From Echinometra lucunter (taxonomy: Eukaryota > Echinodermata > Echinoidea > Camarodonta > Echinometridae): a stretch of 64,000 bases of DNA. The translations under genes and the position numbers were made by a program. The DNA is taken from the NCBI GenBank assembly GCA_029962745.1, contig CM057158.1:12246776-12310775 (forward strand). Direction: 5' to 3'. Under the pieces are notes generated by a model. That model was not told the DNA's origin and made no database searches. It worked only from the letters and a program-made list of their open reading frames with translations. Of this stretch, positions 21,611-33,329 are shown piece by piece (the first letter of the stretch is position 1; each line of letters begins with the position of its first letter).

Positions 21611-22177
21611 AGGAGAAGGCAACCTTGACATCATTGTGCTTCCAGTGAATAAAGAAGAAGAAGAAGAATTAACTGTGAAAGTTTGAGTAAAATCGGACAA
21701 TCCATTAAAGAGTTATGAACTTTGAAAGTTTAAGTAAATCCTTATTATGGGATCCTTGAATTGGCAACTTTGTGATGTCATCGTGGACAACTCTCCTTTC
21801 ATTTTGTACACAGAATTTAATATTTTCTTTATTTTCAAGAAAAATAAAAATTCTTTTGAATTTATTGTTTGAGTATGACATGGCTGTGTCAATTCTGCAA
21901 GCATTTGGGAAGAATAATGTTGACTTCCTGACTTTCATATAAATCAATTTTTTTGAAAAATTATGTACAAAATAAATTGAGAGTTGTGCACGATGACATC
22001 ACAGATGCTGGCAAAGTTGCCAACTCAAGGATCCCCATATAATAGGGATTTAGTGAAACTTTCAAAATTCATAACTCTTGAACAGATTGTCCGAATTTTG
22101 CTCAAACTTTCACTGTTTTCTCTTCTTGATCATCTTTATTCACCAAGAGCACACTGATGCCTGGGTTGCATTCTCCT
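21611..22177. mobile_element. TTAA-flanked foldback element, family B
   Basis: TTAA at 21607-21610 is followed by AGGAGAAGGCAACC, and GGGTTGCATTCTCCT precedes TTAA at 22178-22181. Inner arms also pair: GTGAAAGTTTGAGTAAAATC, GGATCCTTGAATTGGCAACTT and GATGTCATCGTG have inverted partners in the second half. 567 bp, non-coding. Confidence 0.85.
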
Positions 22178-22181
22178 TTAA

Positions 22182-22975
22182 CTATGGCCTGCTCTGGCTT
22201 TGGAATATGGAGTTTTGCGAATAATCTAAGGACAGAAAAATCATAAAGAGACTTAGATAGAAAAATGTTTGAGGAAATTCAGACAACTAATTGTTTAATA
22301 CTTCAAGTTTGCTATTTGTTTGAGAGAAATTTGCTTCTAGGTCTTGAGGTGATGATGTCTTTCCTTCATTTATTAACTTTCTGTTTTTATATCTGTAGTA
22401 GAAGAGAATCCTTTTTCTGAAGGTTGACATTTGTAATTGCAGTTATATCAACATCACTCTAACTTATGTAAAATTGCAAGTCAAGCTGAAACTGATTGAA
22501 ACTTATTTTTTATGTTGACATCAGCAAGAACTGTGGTTCATTATGTTTTTTTTCTAATAATACAAGAAACAGTTGTTTTTAGACTGTAATGTCCGTTATG
22601 GAAATGATTTATTTGATTCTAAAACATTGTAAAAATATCTGTGTTGATTTTGTAGTTAGAACAGAATGATGTTTTTCATGTGGGAGAGCGTACATGATAT
22701 GCACCCAAGCTTCAATACAATCATTCTCTTTTATCAAGTGCAATCATTATTGAATGTTGCAGATGATGCTGCCAGTTGAAGCCATGTCATTGTGTCCCAT
22801 GGATAGGAATTGAAGCTGTAAGTCTGTAAGGAGACATGGCTCATCTTTGTGCAAACACAGGTAAGAGATTTACCAGAGTGTTCTATTAGCAAGGAATGAA
22901 TTTGCAGACTAGCTGAACCAACCAGTTGCTGTTGAAATTGAAATTATGAAATCCCATCACACCGCAGGATATTTG
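22182..22975. other. Unassigned stretch
   Basis: No exon or repeat recognised. Confidence 0.5.
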
Positions 22976-22999
22976 TGCATCTTGGTATTGGAGAAACAT

Positions 23000-23160
23000 C
23001 TTTCACTCTCTTTTTCTGTCTCTCTCTCTCTCACTGCACACTCTTTCACTCTCTCCCTCTCTGTCTTCCTGTACCTCTCTCTCTCTGTCTCTCATCTTTT
23101 TCTCTCATCTATCTTTCTTTCTCTCTCTTTCTCAACTTTCTGTCTGGTGCATCCTCTCCA
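23000..23160. repeat. CT-rich low-complexity tract
   Basis: CTCTCTCT and TTTCTCTCT words dominate; the Ser/Leu-rich frames over it are artefacts. Confidence 0.85.
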
Positions 23161-23289
23161 GGTTTCTTTCATGTTATTCATTTCCTCACCCACCAACCTC
23201 CTCTCCGTCTCTATTTCCCTTCCAACACAATTCCTATTAACATAGTTCCATATCTCCCAGATTTTACTCTTTACTTGCGCAGCCATGTC

Positions 23290-23632
23290 AGTAATGATCA
23301 TTACATTTGTATAGCGCTTAATACCACATTTGTAGGTGTTTAACATATTATTTATTGCCCCTGTTATTGGATTCAGTACACACCATCTCCACTCCCCGGG
23401 GAGCATTAAATTGTGTCAGGCACCATTTTACAAGCATATACATGTGCCAGTCTAACCAAATTGTCGTTGCTGTTTGCATCATACCAGGTATCCATTTAAA
23501 ACCTGGGTGGAGAGTGGCATTAATATGCATGGATTATATATCTTGCCAGAAGACATTAGCACCAAACTGGTATTGGAACTCTCAACTCTTTGACTGAGAG
23601 TTTAGTGAATGAACTACCACACCATGAAAACT
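23290..23632 (-). mobile_element. Near full-length tRNA-derived SINE
   Basis: On the minus strand: a degenerate tRNA-like head (TGGTGTGGTAGTTCA, then GAGAGTTCCAATACC as a decayed B box), then TCTGGCAAGATAT, CACCCAGG, GGATACCTGG, and the 3' end TTAAGCGCTATACAAATG. The order matches the copies at 13085-13266 (head and body) and 19879-19990 and 63640-63735 (3' end), defining a single family of about 340 bp. Confidence 0.8.
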
Positions 23633-23872
23633 TGACAACCTATGTATCGACAGGTTTCCCATAAAAATACCTAGGACACTTCTTTAATGAGACTATAAAT
23701 ATAATTTTCATGCAAATGATTCATTTCAATGATTCCAAAACTTCAAAATATAAACTGATTCATATATACACATGTAGACATGATCAGCGTTTCCCAATTG
23801 CCTTTATAGGCATTTTCTTTCAGAATTTCACTGTACAACCAGAACTTGACTATGTCTTTATCCAGTCACACC

Positions 23873-24056
23873 TGCTTTAGCGACCTCCTGTAAAGAAGAC
23901 CACCTGTCCAGTCCATTAAGACCACAAATTTGATTTCCCTTGAATATTTTTTTCTCATTGAAATATGTGTTAAAGAAACCTGTTCATAAAGACCACCTTC
24001 TTGTAAAGACTGTTTTTCCTTCTCCCTTGGGTGGTCTTTATATACTGGTGTTACTA
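23873..24056. mobile_element. pogo/Tigger-like MITE
   Basis: Starts CAGTCACACCTGCTTTAGCG and ends GGTGTTACTA, with an inner GTGGTCTTTATATAC. Multiple AAGACCACC words occur inside. The same type of termini is seen at 45864-46046 with a TA target. About 184 bp, non-coding. Confidence 0.65.
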
Positions 24057-24540
24057 TATATGATGAATTATGAATGTTTTGAGAGACATTACCATTGACA
24101 TATCATGTTCACGAATTTAATTATGTGAAAATTCACACCACTCTCTGATATGTTTTGTTTTATAGGTATGTTGACATCACATGTCTTATGTTCCAGAAAA
24201 ATGTCATATTTAGAGGATAATAAGCAAGAAGATTAAAGACTGTTGCAAGGATCATATTCTGTGTTTTTCCTTCCAGAATCTCTGTACCATCAGTGAGCAT
24301 CTGGAAGCTTTTATCAGGCTCCGTACTGTCTGTCTGCTATCACCCAGGATTAGACACCAAACCTGATCTTGATAACCCAGAGGTATGTAGGCAAGATTTT
24401 TCTCTCCTTTATTTCTAGTTTCCCCCAATTGTGAAGCCATAAATCTTTAGAAATTACAAATATTGGCACACTTTTTGTTTCTTATCACCTCTACTCTCTT
24501 CATGAATCACTGACTTTGGGTGATGGATTTGTTTTTCTTC
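24057..24540. other. Unassigned stretch
   Basis: No gene or repeat recognised. Confidence 0.5.
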
Positions 24541-24801
24541 ACCTTTACAGAGTTTTTCTCCTATAAAGGTCAAATAAGTTTCTAAATTCTTTTAGTAATA
24601 GTTGTAAATGGAAGATTTTCTGGCTTAAAGAAACACTTTTGAAAATACTGAGCAATATTGAGCAATATTTCTCTACCTTTACAGAGCTCTTCTTTTATAA
24701 AGGTCAAAGAAGTTTCTGAATTCTTTTAGTAATAGTAGTAAATAGAAGATTTTCTGGCTTACAGAAATACTTTTGAAAGTATTGAGCAATATCCCAATAC
24801 T
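24541..24801. repeat. Two-unit tandem duplication, ~134-bp period
   Basis: ACCTTTACAGAG starts both units (24541 and 24675). It is followed by TATAAAGGTCAAA, TTCTTTTAGTAATAG, GAAGATTTTCTGGCTTA and TGAGCAATAT. The units differ at roughly one base in ten. Confidence 0.9.
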
Positions 24802-25134
24802 AAATGGATAGGAATTGCATATCCATATGGATTTATGAAACATTGCTAATCAAAAGGTATTTTCTAATTTCATATGACATGACAAGACTTGTCATTATTG
24901 AAATCCACCAGTATAGTCTCCCATCAATGTGTCACTGATATGTGCTTTTAAAGATAGTGTATAGTTTTGGGAAATCCAAAAAAAGTAACTTTTACTATTT
25001 GAATTCATTGCTAGATGATACGAAAGACTGGATCCTAAAACTATTGTGATGTGAAGGATATTACATAAAAATGTCACAGTGCTGAAGGTGTCCCACCCTT
25101 ATTCTGGCTGTAGATAGATGCTCATAGTTGATGC
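24802..25134. other. Unassigned stretch
   Basis: No feature recognised. Confidence 0.5.
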
Positions 25135-25225
25135 CCATTTTCTACTCCCGGGTTTAGAGTGGAAAATTGTATGTATATGTCTTGCCAAAGGACATATCAT
25201 GCTAGAGCACCTATAAAAACTATCC
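25135..25225 (-). mobile_element. Diverged SINE body fragment
   Basis: Plus-strand words CCCGGGTTTAGAGTGG, TATGTCTTGCCAAAGGACAT and GCTAGAGCACC parallel the body of the SINE at 23490-23565 (CCTGGGTGGAGAGTGG, TATCTTGCCAGAAGACAT, TTAGCACC). Confidence 0.5.
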
Positions 25226-25618
25226 TTGATATTATTAAAGCTGGGTTGCAGGGTGAATAAACATTCTAAAATGAAATCAAGAGATAATGAAGGACAGGTG
25301 CGTTTTAGACTGAAAGAGAGAACAAATCAACATACAAGATCCGTCTACCATGCACTTCACATTTATTAGCTGCTAATCAACTCGTCACTAACAAGCTTTC
25401 CTTGGTCCTCCTGCCTCGAACATTTATTCATCACCACTGTCATGCCATGTTCACCAAGCTTGAAATTCATTTCATAGATTAGCTGCTCTAATTTGACGTG
25501 AACCTTTCCCCGTGGTTCATCCCCCAGCTCTCATCCCCGCTCTCATCCCTCGGTAATTCAATCCTGACGATTAAGACATGTACTCTGACCACCTGCCCTT
25601 CTGCAGTTCGACATCATT
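25226..25618. other. Unassigned stretch
   Basis: No feature recognised. Confidence 0.5.
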
Positions 25619-26080
25619 GATCACTCATGAAACAGAATACAAGCATGCACTATGCCATCCAATGCCATGCTCCCGGTCCCTCATTCTACGTCAATGAGCT
25701 CTTCAATCTACCCAAAATATTTTGTGCAGTTTTTTTTACATACTTTTTATTCACTATGTTATATCATTTTCCTCATTAATTTTTATTGATCACTTGTGAA
25801 AGAAAATACAAGCAAAGCACCCTGCCTGTCCCAAGTCATGCCCATTCATTCTAAGTTAGCCATTCAGAAAATTATTTTACTTCATACCCAAAATATTATC
25901 ATGCAATATTTTGCATATTTCATCAAATATTTGTTTATTTTCCTTATTATACTTATATTCCTCCCTGTAGAATGGAATACAAGCATGCACTTTGCCCACT
26001 AAGCTGTGCTCCTTCCAATTAAGTTTAAGAGCTCTTCAAAAACAATAACTATTGAACACAATTTGTGCATGACAATATTT
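25619..26080. repeat. Three degenerate ~170-bp tandem units
   Basis: Units start near 25619, 25788 and 25961. Shared words are GATCACT-TGAAA, AATACAAGCATGCAC, TGCC, ATGCTCC, GAGCTCTTCA and CCCAAAATATT. Divergence is high; no frame is kept. Confidence 0.65.
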
Positions 26081-27197
26081 TATCCATTGTTGCACACATG
26101 AACTTGAGAGTCGTGTGACTTTTTATAGCTGTGTTAGGGGTACATGGTTGGGAGAGAAATCATGTCATACATGTATATTCGCTGTATTTGCTGCTGTTTT
26201 GTGAACTAGTGCAGGAATTGATACAAATTATTTATACTCACACCTATGGAATATAATTGTGTGCACTTTTGGTATCCTTTTTTTATACCCAGAAACTTAA
26301 AAAAAGTAATGGAAATTATAGAAAGAAAAACTGTCTGCATTGAAAGATTTGATGAAAAGGATTCTGGATTTGTATTTCATAATGAAAAGAGGACTCTCTG
26401 CAATGAATCGTGACTCAGAAGCAGGAAAAAAGAAAAAAGGTGCTGGAGTTTGATAAATGGATGCATGAAAACATCAAGAATAATCTTTCAGTAGAGGATG
26501 AATAGCACTTCCCTCCTAATCTAATAGTTCCTATATTGCTTGTCTTGGTGCATTAGCAGTTTCTTAGGTTTTCTTTTTCCAATTGTGCAAATGTCAAAAG
26601 GAGCACAACTGACAAGTAATCAAAGCATCATTTGAATCCTTTCGGAAGTGAAATTAGAAACCACAGACATCTAGAAGCATGTCAGATATTAACCTGTTGA
26701 TTAGACCTTAGCCAGAGTTATGTTGGGCTTAGTAGTATTCACTAGGTTAAGCTTAAGGTTAGGGGATCCCTTTTGCAGCGTCAAAGTCAACTTCAAAATT
26801 TGTCATATTGTAGAGGTACATGATTAAGATATTCCCTCAAAGTAAAAAAAACTGTAAACCTCTTGTTAATGGGTCCAAATGAAAAAATAAATTTCAATTG
26901 AATTAATGATGCACCTACATGCAAATTATGTCAAGGGACATGTTTACAAATTCAGTGATGTAGCCTACATGTCCGTTGCCTTAGACCCATGGCTGTGAGC
27001 CTGAGGCATAGTTTTCGATTTTGACAGATGATGAGATACAGATAAAGTTAAACATTATCAGTCATATATTCATCAAAAGAGGATTTAGGAATAATTTCAT
27101 CCTTGTGAAACTTAAGACAGGGAATTCAAATTTGATGCACTCCTGGTCTTTAGCAGAAGTTGATATCCTTCACCTATTTATGTCTAGCCCTGGTGCT
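26081..27197. other. Unassigned stretch
   Basis: No gene or clear repeat. The frame at 27021-27335 crosses into the candidate exon zone but uses a different reading frame. Confidence 0.45.
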
Positions 27198-27223
27198 GCT
27201 TTCCTTCCAATCTCATTGCAGAA

Positions 27224-27351
27224 ATTTGTATGGACAGCTGGCACCAGAATCCAATTCACTTTCCCCCCTGACCAACACCCCCCACTGCTCCAAGAGTGTT
27301 ACTACCCGCCAATCCTACGACAGCCGCCTTGTTAACTCCTCACCGCGCTAA
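27224..27351 (+). CDS. Alternative candidate exon upstream (42 codons)
   Basis: The good pyrimidine tract and acceptor TTCCAATCTCATTGCAG end at 27223. One frame from 27225 is open for 42 codons to TAA at 27349-27351, with C/G-ending codons and Ser/Thr/Pro-rich content (begins Asn-Leu-Tyr-Gly-Gln-Leu-Ala-Pro). No donor is visible before the stop, so it would be a terminal exon or, together with 27364-27474, part of one longer 5' UTR exon. Confidence 0.22.
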
Positions 27352-27363
27352 TTCTCCTTTCAG

Positions 27364-27474
27364 TGCCTGGGTTGCGTCACTAGGAGCACCCCCTGATGGC
27401 TAGCACCTGTTACCGACGGCAACCGCGGCTGGTGTCCATTGGCCCGCGTCATCTGCAGGTCGAGATCGGCACAG
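27364..27474 (+). CDS. Candidate first coding exon (ATG at 27396)
   Basis: The acceptor ATTCTCCTTTCAG ends at 27363 and the donor ACAG/GTATGTG follows 27474; both match metazoan consensus. Between them lie 111 GC- and CpG-rich bases. An ATG at 27396 opens a frame of 26 codons plus one base (Met-Ala-Ser-Thr-Cys-Tyr-Arg-Arg-Gln-Pro ... Val-Glu-Ile-Gly-Thr). An in-frame TAG sits upstream at 27379, as expected for a true start with a 5' UTR; the other frames are closed. An alternative acceptor (CTTCCAATCTCATTGCAG, ending at 27223) would extend the UTR. The protein family is not recognised. It could instead be a non-coding exon or a regulatory element. Confidence 0.35.
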
Positions 27475-28480
27475 GTATGTGGGTAATTGGTTCTGATTGG
27501 CAAAAGGGAAAAATGTGCGAGTAATGTTTTTGCAGCGGTGTTGGATATGTCAAGTTAACCCCTCAAATCTAAGGCTTATTGGCTAAAGTGGGCTGCTCTG
27601 GTCTTAGAAGGTGGGCAAGACCCAAATGGAATGTGGTGCAGTGGTCTCATGATATACAAAGTACTCTTTATACGTGCCTACTTATATGCAGTGTGTTTCT
27701 TGTCATATCTTGATTAAAAAACTTCCAAGTAAAGCAAGAATAGAGAGGTTTGTGGAAGTGAAAATGGAGACATGGGGGGAGGGAGTGGTAGAATGGATAT
27801 CAATGAAGTTATCACTGTGAGGTCACTGAAGACCTAAATATATAGCTGCAGGACTGATGAAATTGAAGAAGGATAGAGGTTCATATAGAAACCATTACTT
27901 TGGTTATAAAGTAACACTGTAGGAAGGAAACTAAACATCGGGATCTTATCTATATAACTGTATACCCCCCCCCCCCCACAAAACCATGCACACTCAAAAG
28001 GAAAATATTATTAAGAATCTACATCCACAATCTGGAGCCTCTTATTTTTCCATTTAGGATATGTTTTGATATTTCAATAAAACTTCAGAAATGAATGCAA
28101 AATTTTATTGTTAGGTTTGAAATATATCTGGTAGTTCCTAAAGAATGGATACAGATTAAGCATTGTAAGAGGACACAACCTTTATGAATATGAAATATCT
28201 TTTATCCTTACATGTAAAAGTCATCATTCAACTTATTTCATCGAGCTTAAATTTTTGCAAGAATTATGTTACAAATGGAAAATTTTACAATATTTGTGTT
28301 CTTGTTTATAAGTTTTAAAAGAAGAGAAATATGCAAGTGTAAACTTTTTGTCAGAGCTTGGGAATTCTGTCTGGAGAGCTGTATAAACTATACTTCCTCA
28401 TCATTTATCACGCGAGGCCTGGAAACATTTGAGGAAACGTATGGCTGATTGAATTATTGTAGAGATAAGCTTGAATGCAG
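27475..28480. other. Possible intron; C-run at 27965-27979
   Basis: AT-rich sequence between the two candidate exons. It begins with GTATGT and ends GAATGCAG, consistent with but not proof of an intron. No repeats recognised. Confidence 0.3.
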
Positions 28481-28689
28481 GTTTCATACCTGGCAGTCTC
28501 ACAGCTGTGGTACCCCCTTTGGACCATCTCAGGAGTAATGATCCTGAGATATTATCATTCCCAGCAGTCCTCGGTCGTGAGCTGCGCGTGGAAGATAGCC
28601 AACGTGGGGAAGACGGGAGAAAACATTTACCCGTGATGTCATTTCCATTCTCGTATTTGCTTAAACGAACTTGTCGTTTCGAATCCTAA
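28481..28689 (+). CDS. Candidate second exon, phase-compatible, ends TAA
   Basis: The acceptor TTGAATGCAG ends at 28480, with a weak pyrimidine tract. The exon supplies two bases (GT) that complete the codon left by the G at 27474 to Gly. It then continues open for 68 codons to TAA at 28687-28689. The translation starts Phe-Ile-Pro-Gly-Ser-Leu-Thr and contains a charged stretch (Arg-Glu-Leu-Arg-Val-Glu-Asp). Together the exons would encode about 95 residues. No domain recognised. The same block could be a conserved regulatory element. Confidence 0.25.
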
Positions 28690-29560
28690 TTAGCCCCGCA
28701 GAGATTATAAGCAGATCCATATGGTCCTGATTCTGTTCTGGGCCTTGTTTCAAAAGTGACAGTGCAGATTTTTGACACGCATGGTACTCTAGGGAAGGGG
28801 TGTAGAGGATACAGTTTAGTTTGCTCAACAACCTTAATGAAATTTAACAAACACATGGTAATTTGTAGCGCAATCTCCTCCAAAGATGGTCCTAATTTGC
28901 GTTCCGAACTGAATGGATTTCTCTCTTCCTCCCGCATTTATGAAAATTGACATTTTTTATTCAATTTAAAGAGTGTGTCTTCATTCAGCCGCGATGTAGG
29001 AGTGATTATAATCAAGGTTGAGGATTAAGTGTGAAGTGTTGCGGGCTGGCGTGCGGCAGCTCCTCAGAGAATGAGCTGGCATTTTCTTTAAGTTGTCGGT
29101 AAAGCCCCGATAGAATACAGATGCGGGAGAAGATAAATACATTTTCAGTGGAAATCAGAGCCAGATGTTTCAAATTTCATATTTCAAGCTCTTTGCAAAT
29201 GGAGCTTTTATGTACCCACTGCCCTATTTGATATTTCTAGGGTCATCATTAGAGCCACATGCTCTCCTCTCTCTACATCTACTCCACCTCAAACTCATAA
29301 CCCCTATTTTACAAAATTCTGCCATTCTCGTGTCGCTACAAATATGATTTGTCGATCTGGTGGCCGGGATTTATTTTCGGTGTTTAATGGCGTGCAAGCG
29401 GTGCTGCGTTTGTTCTCATGAGTTAATTTATGAATCATAGTCTTCTGGTTATCCCTCGGGGAGCTTCCCCTCTTTGAATGTTGTTTTAATCATTAGCTGG
29501 GGTAGGGAGGAAGCGTCAGATGACTGATGACTGATCTAAACCTCCCCTCTGAACTTGAGA
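28690..29560. promoter_or_regulatory. Non-repetitive block, possible cis-regulatory region
   Basis: This stretch has mixed GC, several CpG-bearing words, few homopolymers and no repeats, unlike its surroundings. It contains homeodomain-type sites (CTAATTAG near 28688, GATTATAA near 28704 and 29012) and GATAA-type sites near 29133. Function is inference from composition only. Confidence 0.25.
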
Positions 29561-29854
29561 TGAAATGTGACTGAGACACTACCCTCTTATTCATCTGGGC
29601 CTGACCAGTAAATCACTTGAGATGATACAAAAAAGTATCTTATTATTCATGTAGAAAGATTTATCATTACCCCACCCTAGTATAAGAAGAAATACAAGCT
29701 TTTACATTTTGGCATAGCAGTAAATAAAGTTGTAAAGCACAGTAACATTTTACTCCAAATTTAGCTGAGCTACCGCAAGAAACACGAAAGATTTCAAGGA
29801 ATTTCTTCCTACCAGTTACCAGTATAACCTAGGCTGAGTTTGATAAATATGGAA
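29561..29854. other. Unassigned stretch
   Basis: No feature recognised. Confidence 0.5.
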
Positions 29855-29953
29855 TGACGTCTTGCCTTAGTTTATTAACAGGGATTCAATCACGGTAACA
29901 TTAGATTCTCAGTCCGGTGACTTATCCAATACACCGTGACACCTCTGCACCGT
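29855..29953 (-). mobile_element. tRNA-like SINE head, second type
   Basis: On the minus strand: TGTCACGGTGTATTGGATAA (A-box region), CACCGGACTGAGAATC (anticodon-arm-like), then GTGATTGAATCCC as a degenerate B box. It differs from the 13085-13266 head, so it is probably another SINE family or a decayed tRNA pseudogene. Confidence 0.55.
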
Positions 29954-31737
29954 ATATCTTATGTAACGTGTGGCAGATACTCTTTGTGGTAGAGGTTAAT
30001 CATTTTATGAGGTAGTGTTGATCCTTCTTTCCATTTCTGATGTGGTAGTCTTTGATTTTTTTTTTTCAAGATAACTTGAAAGCAGATCATTTGCAGCCAT
30101 AGTTTGTGCTCATATATTACATCTGCAATGAACATTCCATTGCCAAAAATTGATTCCATGAGATCCAGTTCAAGAACGAAAAGCGGTTAAAAGAGTCGTC
30201 CTGCTAGAAGGAAGGGAAGAGAGAAATGATATCATCAGGAATTGATGAGTGATTGGTGAGAGATGGAGATTTATCAGGGTTACAATATTATGGTCCTCCG
30301 ATGTGTAACCATCCTGTCTTCAAGATACAGAGATGAAAATGACTGCTATGATTTGAGATTTGCAGACATTATTCACCCTCTATTTCTGAAAAAAAAAACC
30401 CAAACACCCCAAATTGAAGGCTTTTATTTATTCCAGAACCAAATACAACAAAAAACAATGCTGCTGTAAAGATGTAAATATGAGAATCCCTGCATAGCTT
30501 TGAGTCTAATCAAACATTATTCATCCTTCAAATTCATTCTATTAAAAAAAAATTGTATGAAAACTTGTTTTTCATACCAGAACCAGAACCAGAATGCATA
30601 ATACAAGTGGTATCAGGGCTCCAATCTTGCAAAATATTTCAATAGTAAACAAGGGTTTTGATTAGAAGTGCTTGAGGATGAGAGAGTTAGGAGATCACCT
30701 CTGGAGGTTTCTTGTTCAACGTCTGTTTCCTATCATGCTATCTGATTTATGATTTGAAGTGACAGGCTGTCATAGTACACCTTCATCTGTTGCGCTCAAC
30801 CTGTTTTTATTTTATAATTTGTATTATCAAGTGATCAGTTGTGTTTTCACCCTTGACAAGTTGGATAACTACTCCCAATCATTCATGAGTATAGGGAAAT
30901 CATATTTGGATTGTAATTTATTTACATATATTTATTCAAATTATCCATTTGGTTTATACTGTGTTAAAATGAATGCAGTGTGCTGTTGAAGCTTAAAGCA
31001 TTGATGAAAAGACATGCACCTTCATTTTAATAACACTACTTAAGAGGTTTGCCTTGGGCAAGCCTGCAAGCAGTCTCTATATAGTCAGGGAAATAACTTA
31101 AAATCCAGTTGCTTGCATTTAAAAGTTGTCCTGTTGTGTATGGAACTTTCAGGTAGAGGAGGTATTCTTTTGGTAGTTTTACTATCTAGAGCATAGTAGA
31201 GACTTCCAAACATTTTGGGTAAAGACATAGCACTGTAAAACTAAAAAGAATTGTGACATAGAACATCTAGGAAATGTTGGCACAAGTCATGGCCACTTTT
31301 GTTGAAAAAAAATTGGTAAATTGCAAAAATATGTGTCATTTCTGTCAGTTGTGATTCAGTTATTTTGTTTGGAAGTAACTTCTTGCACAACTTTCTGCAG
31401 ATTTCATAGATTTTTCCGATGGCAAAATCTGTGAAGTTGTACTGCACATGAATGTTTCTGGCTTTGCAATTTGTGGTGATACCTTATCGTGTAAATACCC
31501 CCTTGTGCCCTTGTTCTGGGTGAGGGAACATGAAGGTGACGAAGAACAGGAGTGTGAAAGCTGCCAAATCACTGCTAGGGATCGTAGAAGAGACAGATAA
31601 GTGAGGGATAGCTGCAGAGGGGCCTCAATGAAAACCAGACAAGCTACATGGATAATTAATAAGGATTTAATCAAAATGATCAATGCAAAAGAGAGCTTGC
31701 TTTGGGTGTAGATGCTAGAGTTTTTAGCTGATCAAAG
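29954..31737. other. Unassigned stretch
   Basis: No gene, RNA or repeat family recognised. Confidence 0.45.
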
Positions 31738-31743
31738 ATTGAT

Positions 31744-32196
31744 TGTGGGTGTGTTTAGTGAGGGAACTTGATTTCGGGAACTCGATTTCTAGAAATTAGA
31801 AATGGGTACTTGAGTCGCGAACACAAATCACACTCACGATGGGTGGTCTCTCTGGATGTCGTGTTTATCATCGCGATCTGAGTTCCCGAAACCATCAAGC
31901 CCATGCCCAGCTGGAAGTGACCCTGGCAGTGAAGGTCAAATCTGGCGGGCTTATTACTTTTTATCTCATCCGGAAACAGGAGTCCGAAGTTCCCAAACGA
32001 AACGCGACCGAAGTCGCGTTGTGTTCATTGGCACGACTTGAGTCGCCGATCTCGTTCAATGGGTAATCAAATCCCCCTTTTTTGCGGAACGCTAGTTCGA
32101 TAATCAAGTCGCCGTCGTTTTTATCAAGGCTAACGGTAAGCTAGTTCGGAACTTGGGTCGCTTATTAGCCCTCTGTTACCCTCAATAAACACGCTC
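31744..32196. mobile_element. TIR element with possible 6-bp target duplication
   Basis: Left terminus GGTGTGTTTAGTGAGGG and right terminus CCCTCAATAAACACGCTC are inverted repeats with few differences. ATTGAT flanks both ends (31738-31743 and 32197-32202). The interior is CpG-rich with repeated AAGTCGC and CTAGTTCG words in both orientations. 453 bp, non-coding; the overlapping frames at 31839-32066 are not credible genes. Superfamily not assigned. Confidence 0.7.
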
Positions 32197-32202
32197 ATTG
32201 AT

Positions 32203-33325
32203 ATGGATGATGAACATGCTCAAAGACTAAGAGCAAGTCAAGGAATATAGCTAAACCATGCCCAATGCCAGCTTACTACCCCAGGTCCCATACTCTGCAA
32301 CAAAAGAAACAAATAAATGAGACAAGTGTTGGGCCATCAATAGCAGAGATGCCAAGGTGAAAGACCAGCAATGCCTGAGATTTTAGGCAGGGAACCATGA
32401 GATCGCCAGACGTTGTGTGTAATATATATGGGAAAGGCTGTGATGTAGGTGTGAGAAAGAGATTTTTAGGGATGAGCAAGTGCCCCCACTGCGGGAGTCC
32501 CATGCCTAATGCATGAGAGTTTACATGTCTGCAATAGGTTTGTCGAAATAAATCCTTCCATCCAGGAAAATGAAAGATGCATGTTCTATTTATGCTTTTC
32601 TGGGCGCTTCTGATTATGCTATAAATGTGTTTGATTATTCCTGTGTCTTTCATTTTCTATAAATATGAGGGAGAATGCTGGAGTAAAGGGGGAACTGCAC
32701 TTGGAAAGGCTATCCAGTAGGTCTTAGAACCGAAGATCCCTAGCTACTTCTGTGTAGACATGTCTTGCTTTGAAGTTCAAATGCACCTGGGTCAATCAAA
32801 ATGTGTGTGGTCCCCTGTTTCACAGTTATCTTTATGGGATTAAGATATTCCTATCGCTGTCTTGGCTCTCCAGATATTGGAAACATCCTTTTTGCATTGA
32901 AGAAGCTGAAGAAGATCTGTCTTAATTGAAAAGTCTGGGTGCTATCTCAAGAACTTTACTAATCTGGACATATGAAGGAGAACTGATGGCATGACAGGGA
33001 AGGAAATCCTCTTTAGCTGGTTCCTATCATGATTTATGTCACACAGTGCAAACATCATACCATACACTTCAAGCAGTTGTTCAAGTCTGGTTCATGTAAA
33101 GATTTTTCCCCTTGGAGATAGACTTGAGTTCTGGACATGCAATTGCAATATGAAAGAAACTGTTTCAATGCATTTGGGGAAAAGTTGATTAAGTTGTAAA
33201 TAAAAATGAAAGCACATGCGCTGGAAACAGAGATGGGTATATGGGACTACAATGAAATTTTCGGATAAGCTCTCAAGCTGTTTCTTGTCATATTTTGCAT
33301 ATGAGGGCAATAGAAGAGTAATCCT
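32203..33325. other. Unassigned stretch
   Basis: No gene or repeat recognised. Confidence 0.45.
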
Positions 33326-33329
33326 TTGA

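Noticed and set aside
27160..27351. 63-residue frame with a signal-peptide-like hydrophobic start
   Set aside because: It begins with TTG, not ATG, and an in-frame TAG lies just upstream. The hydrophobic part is the pyrimidine tract of a possible splice acceptor.
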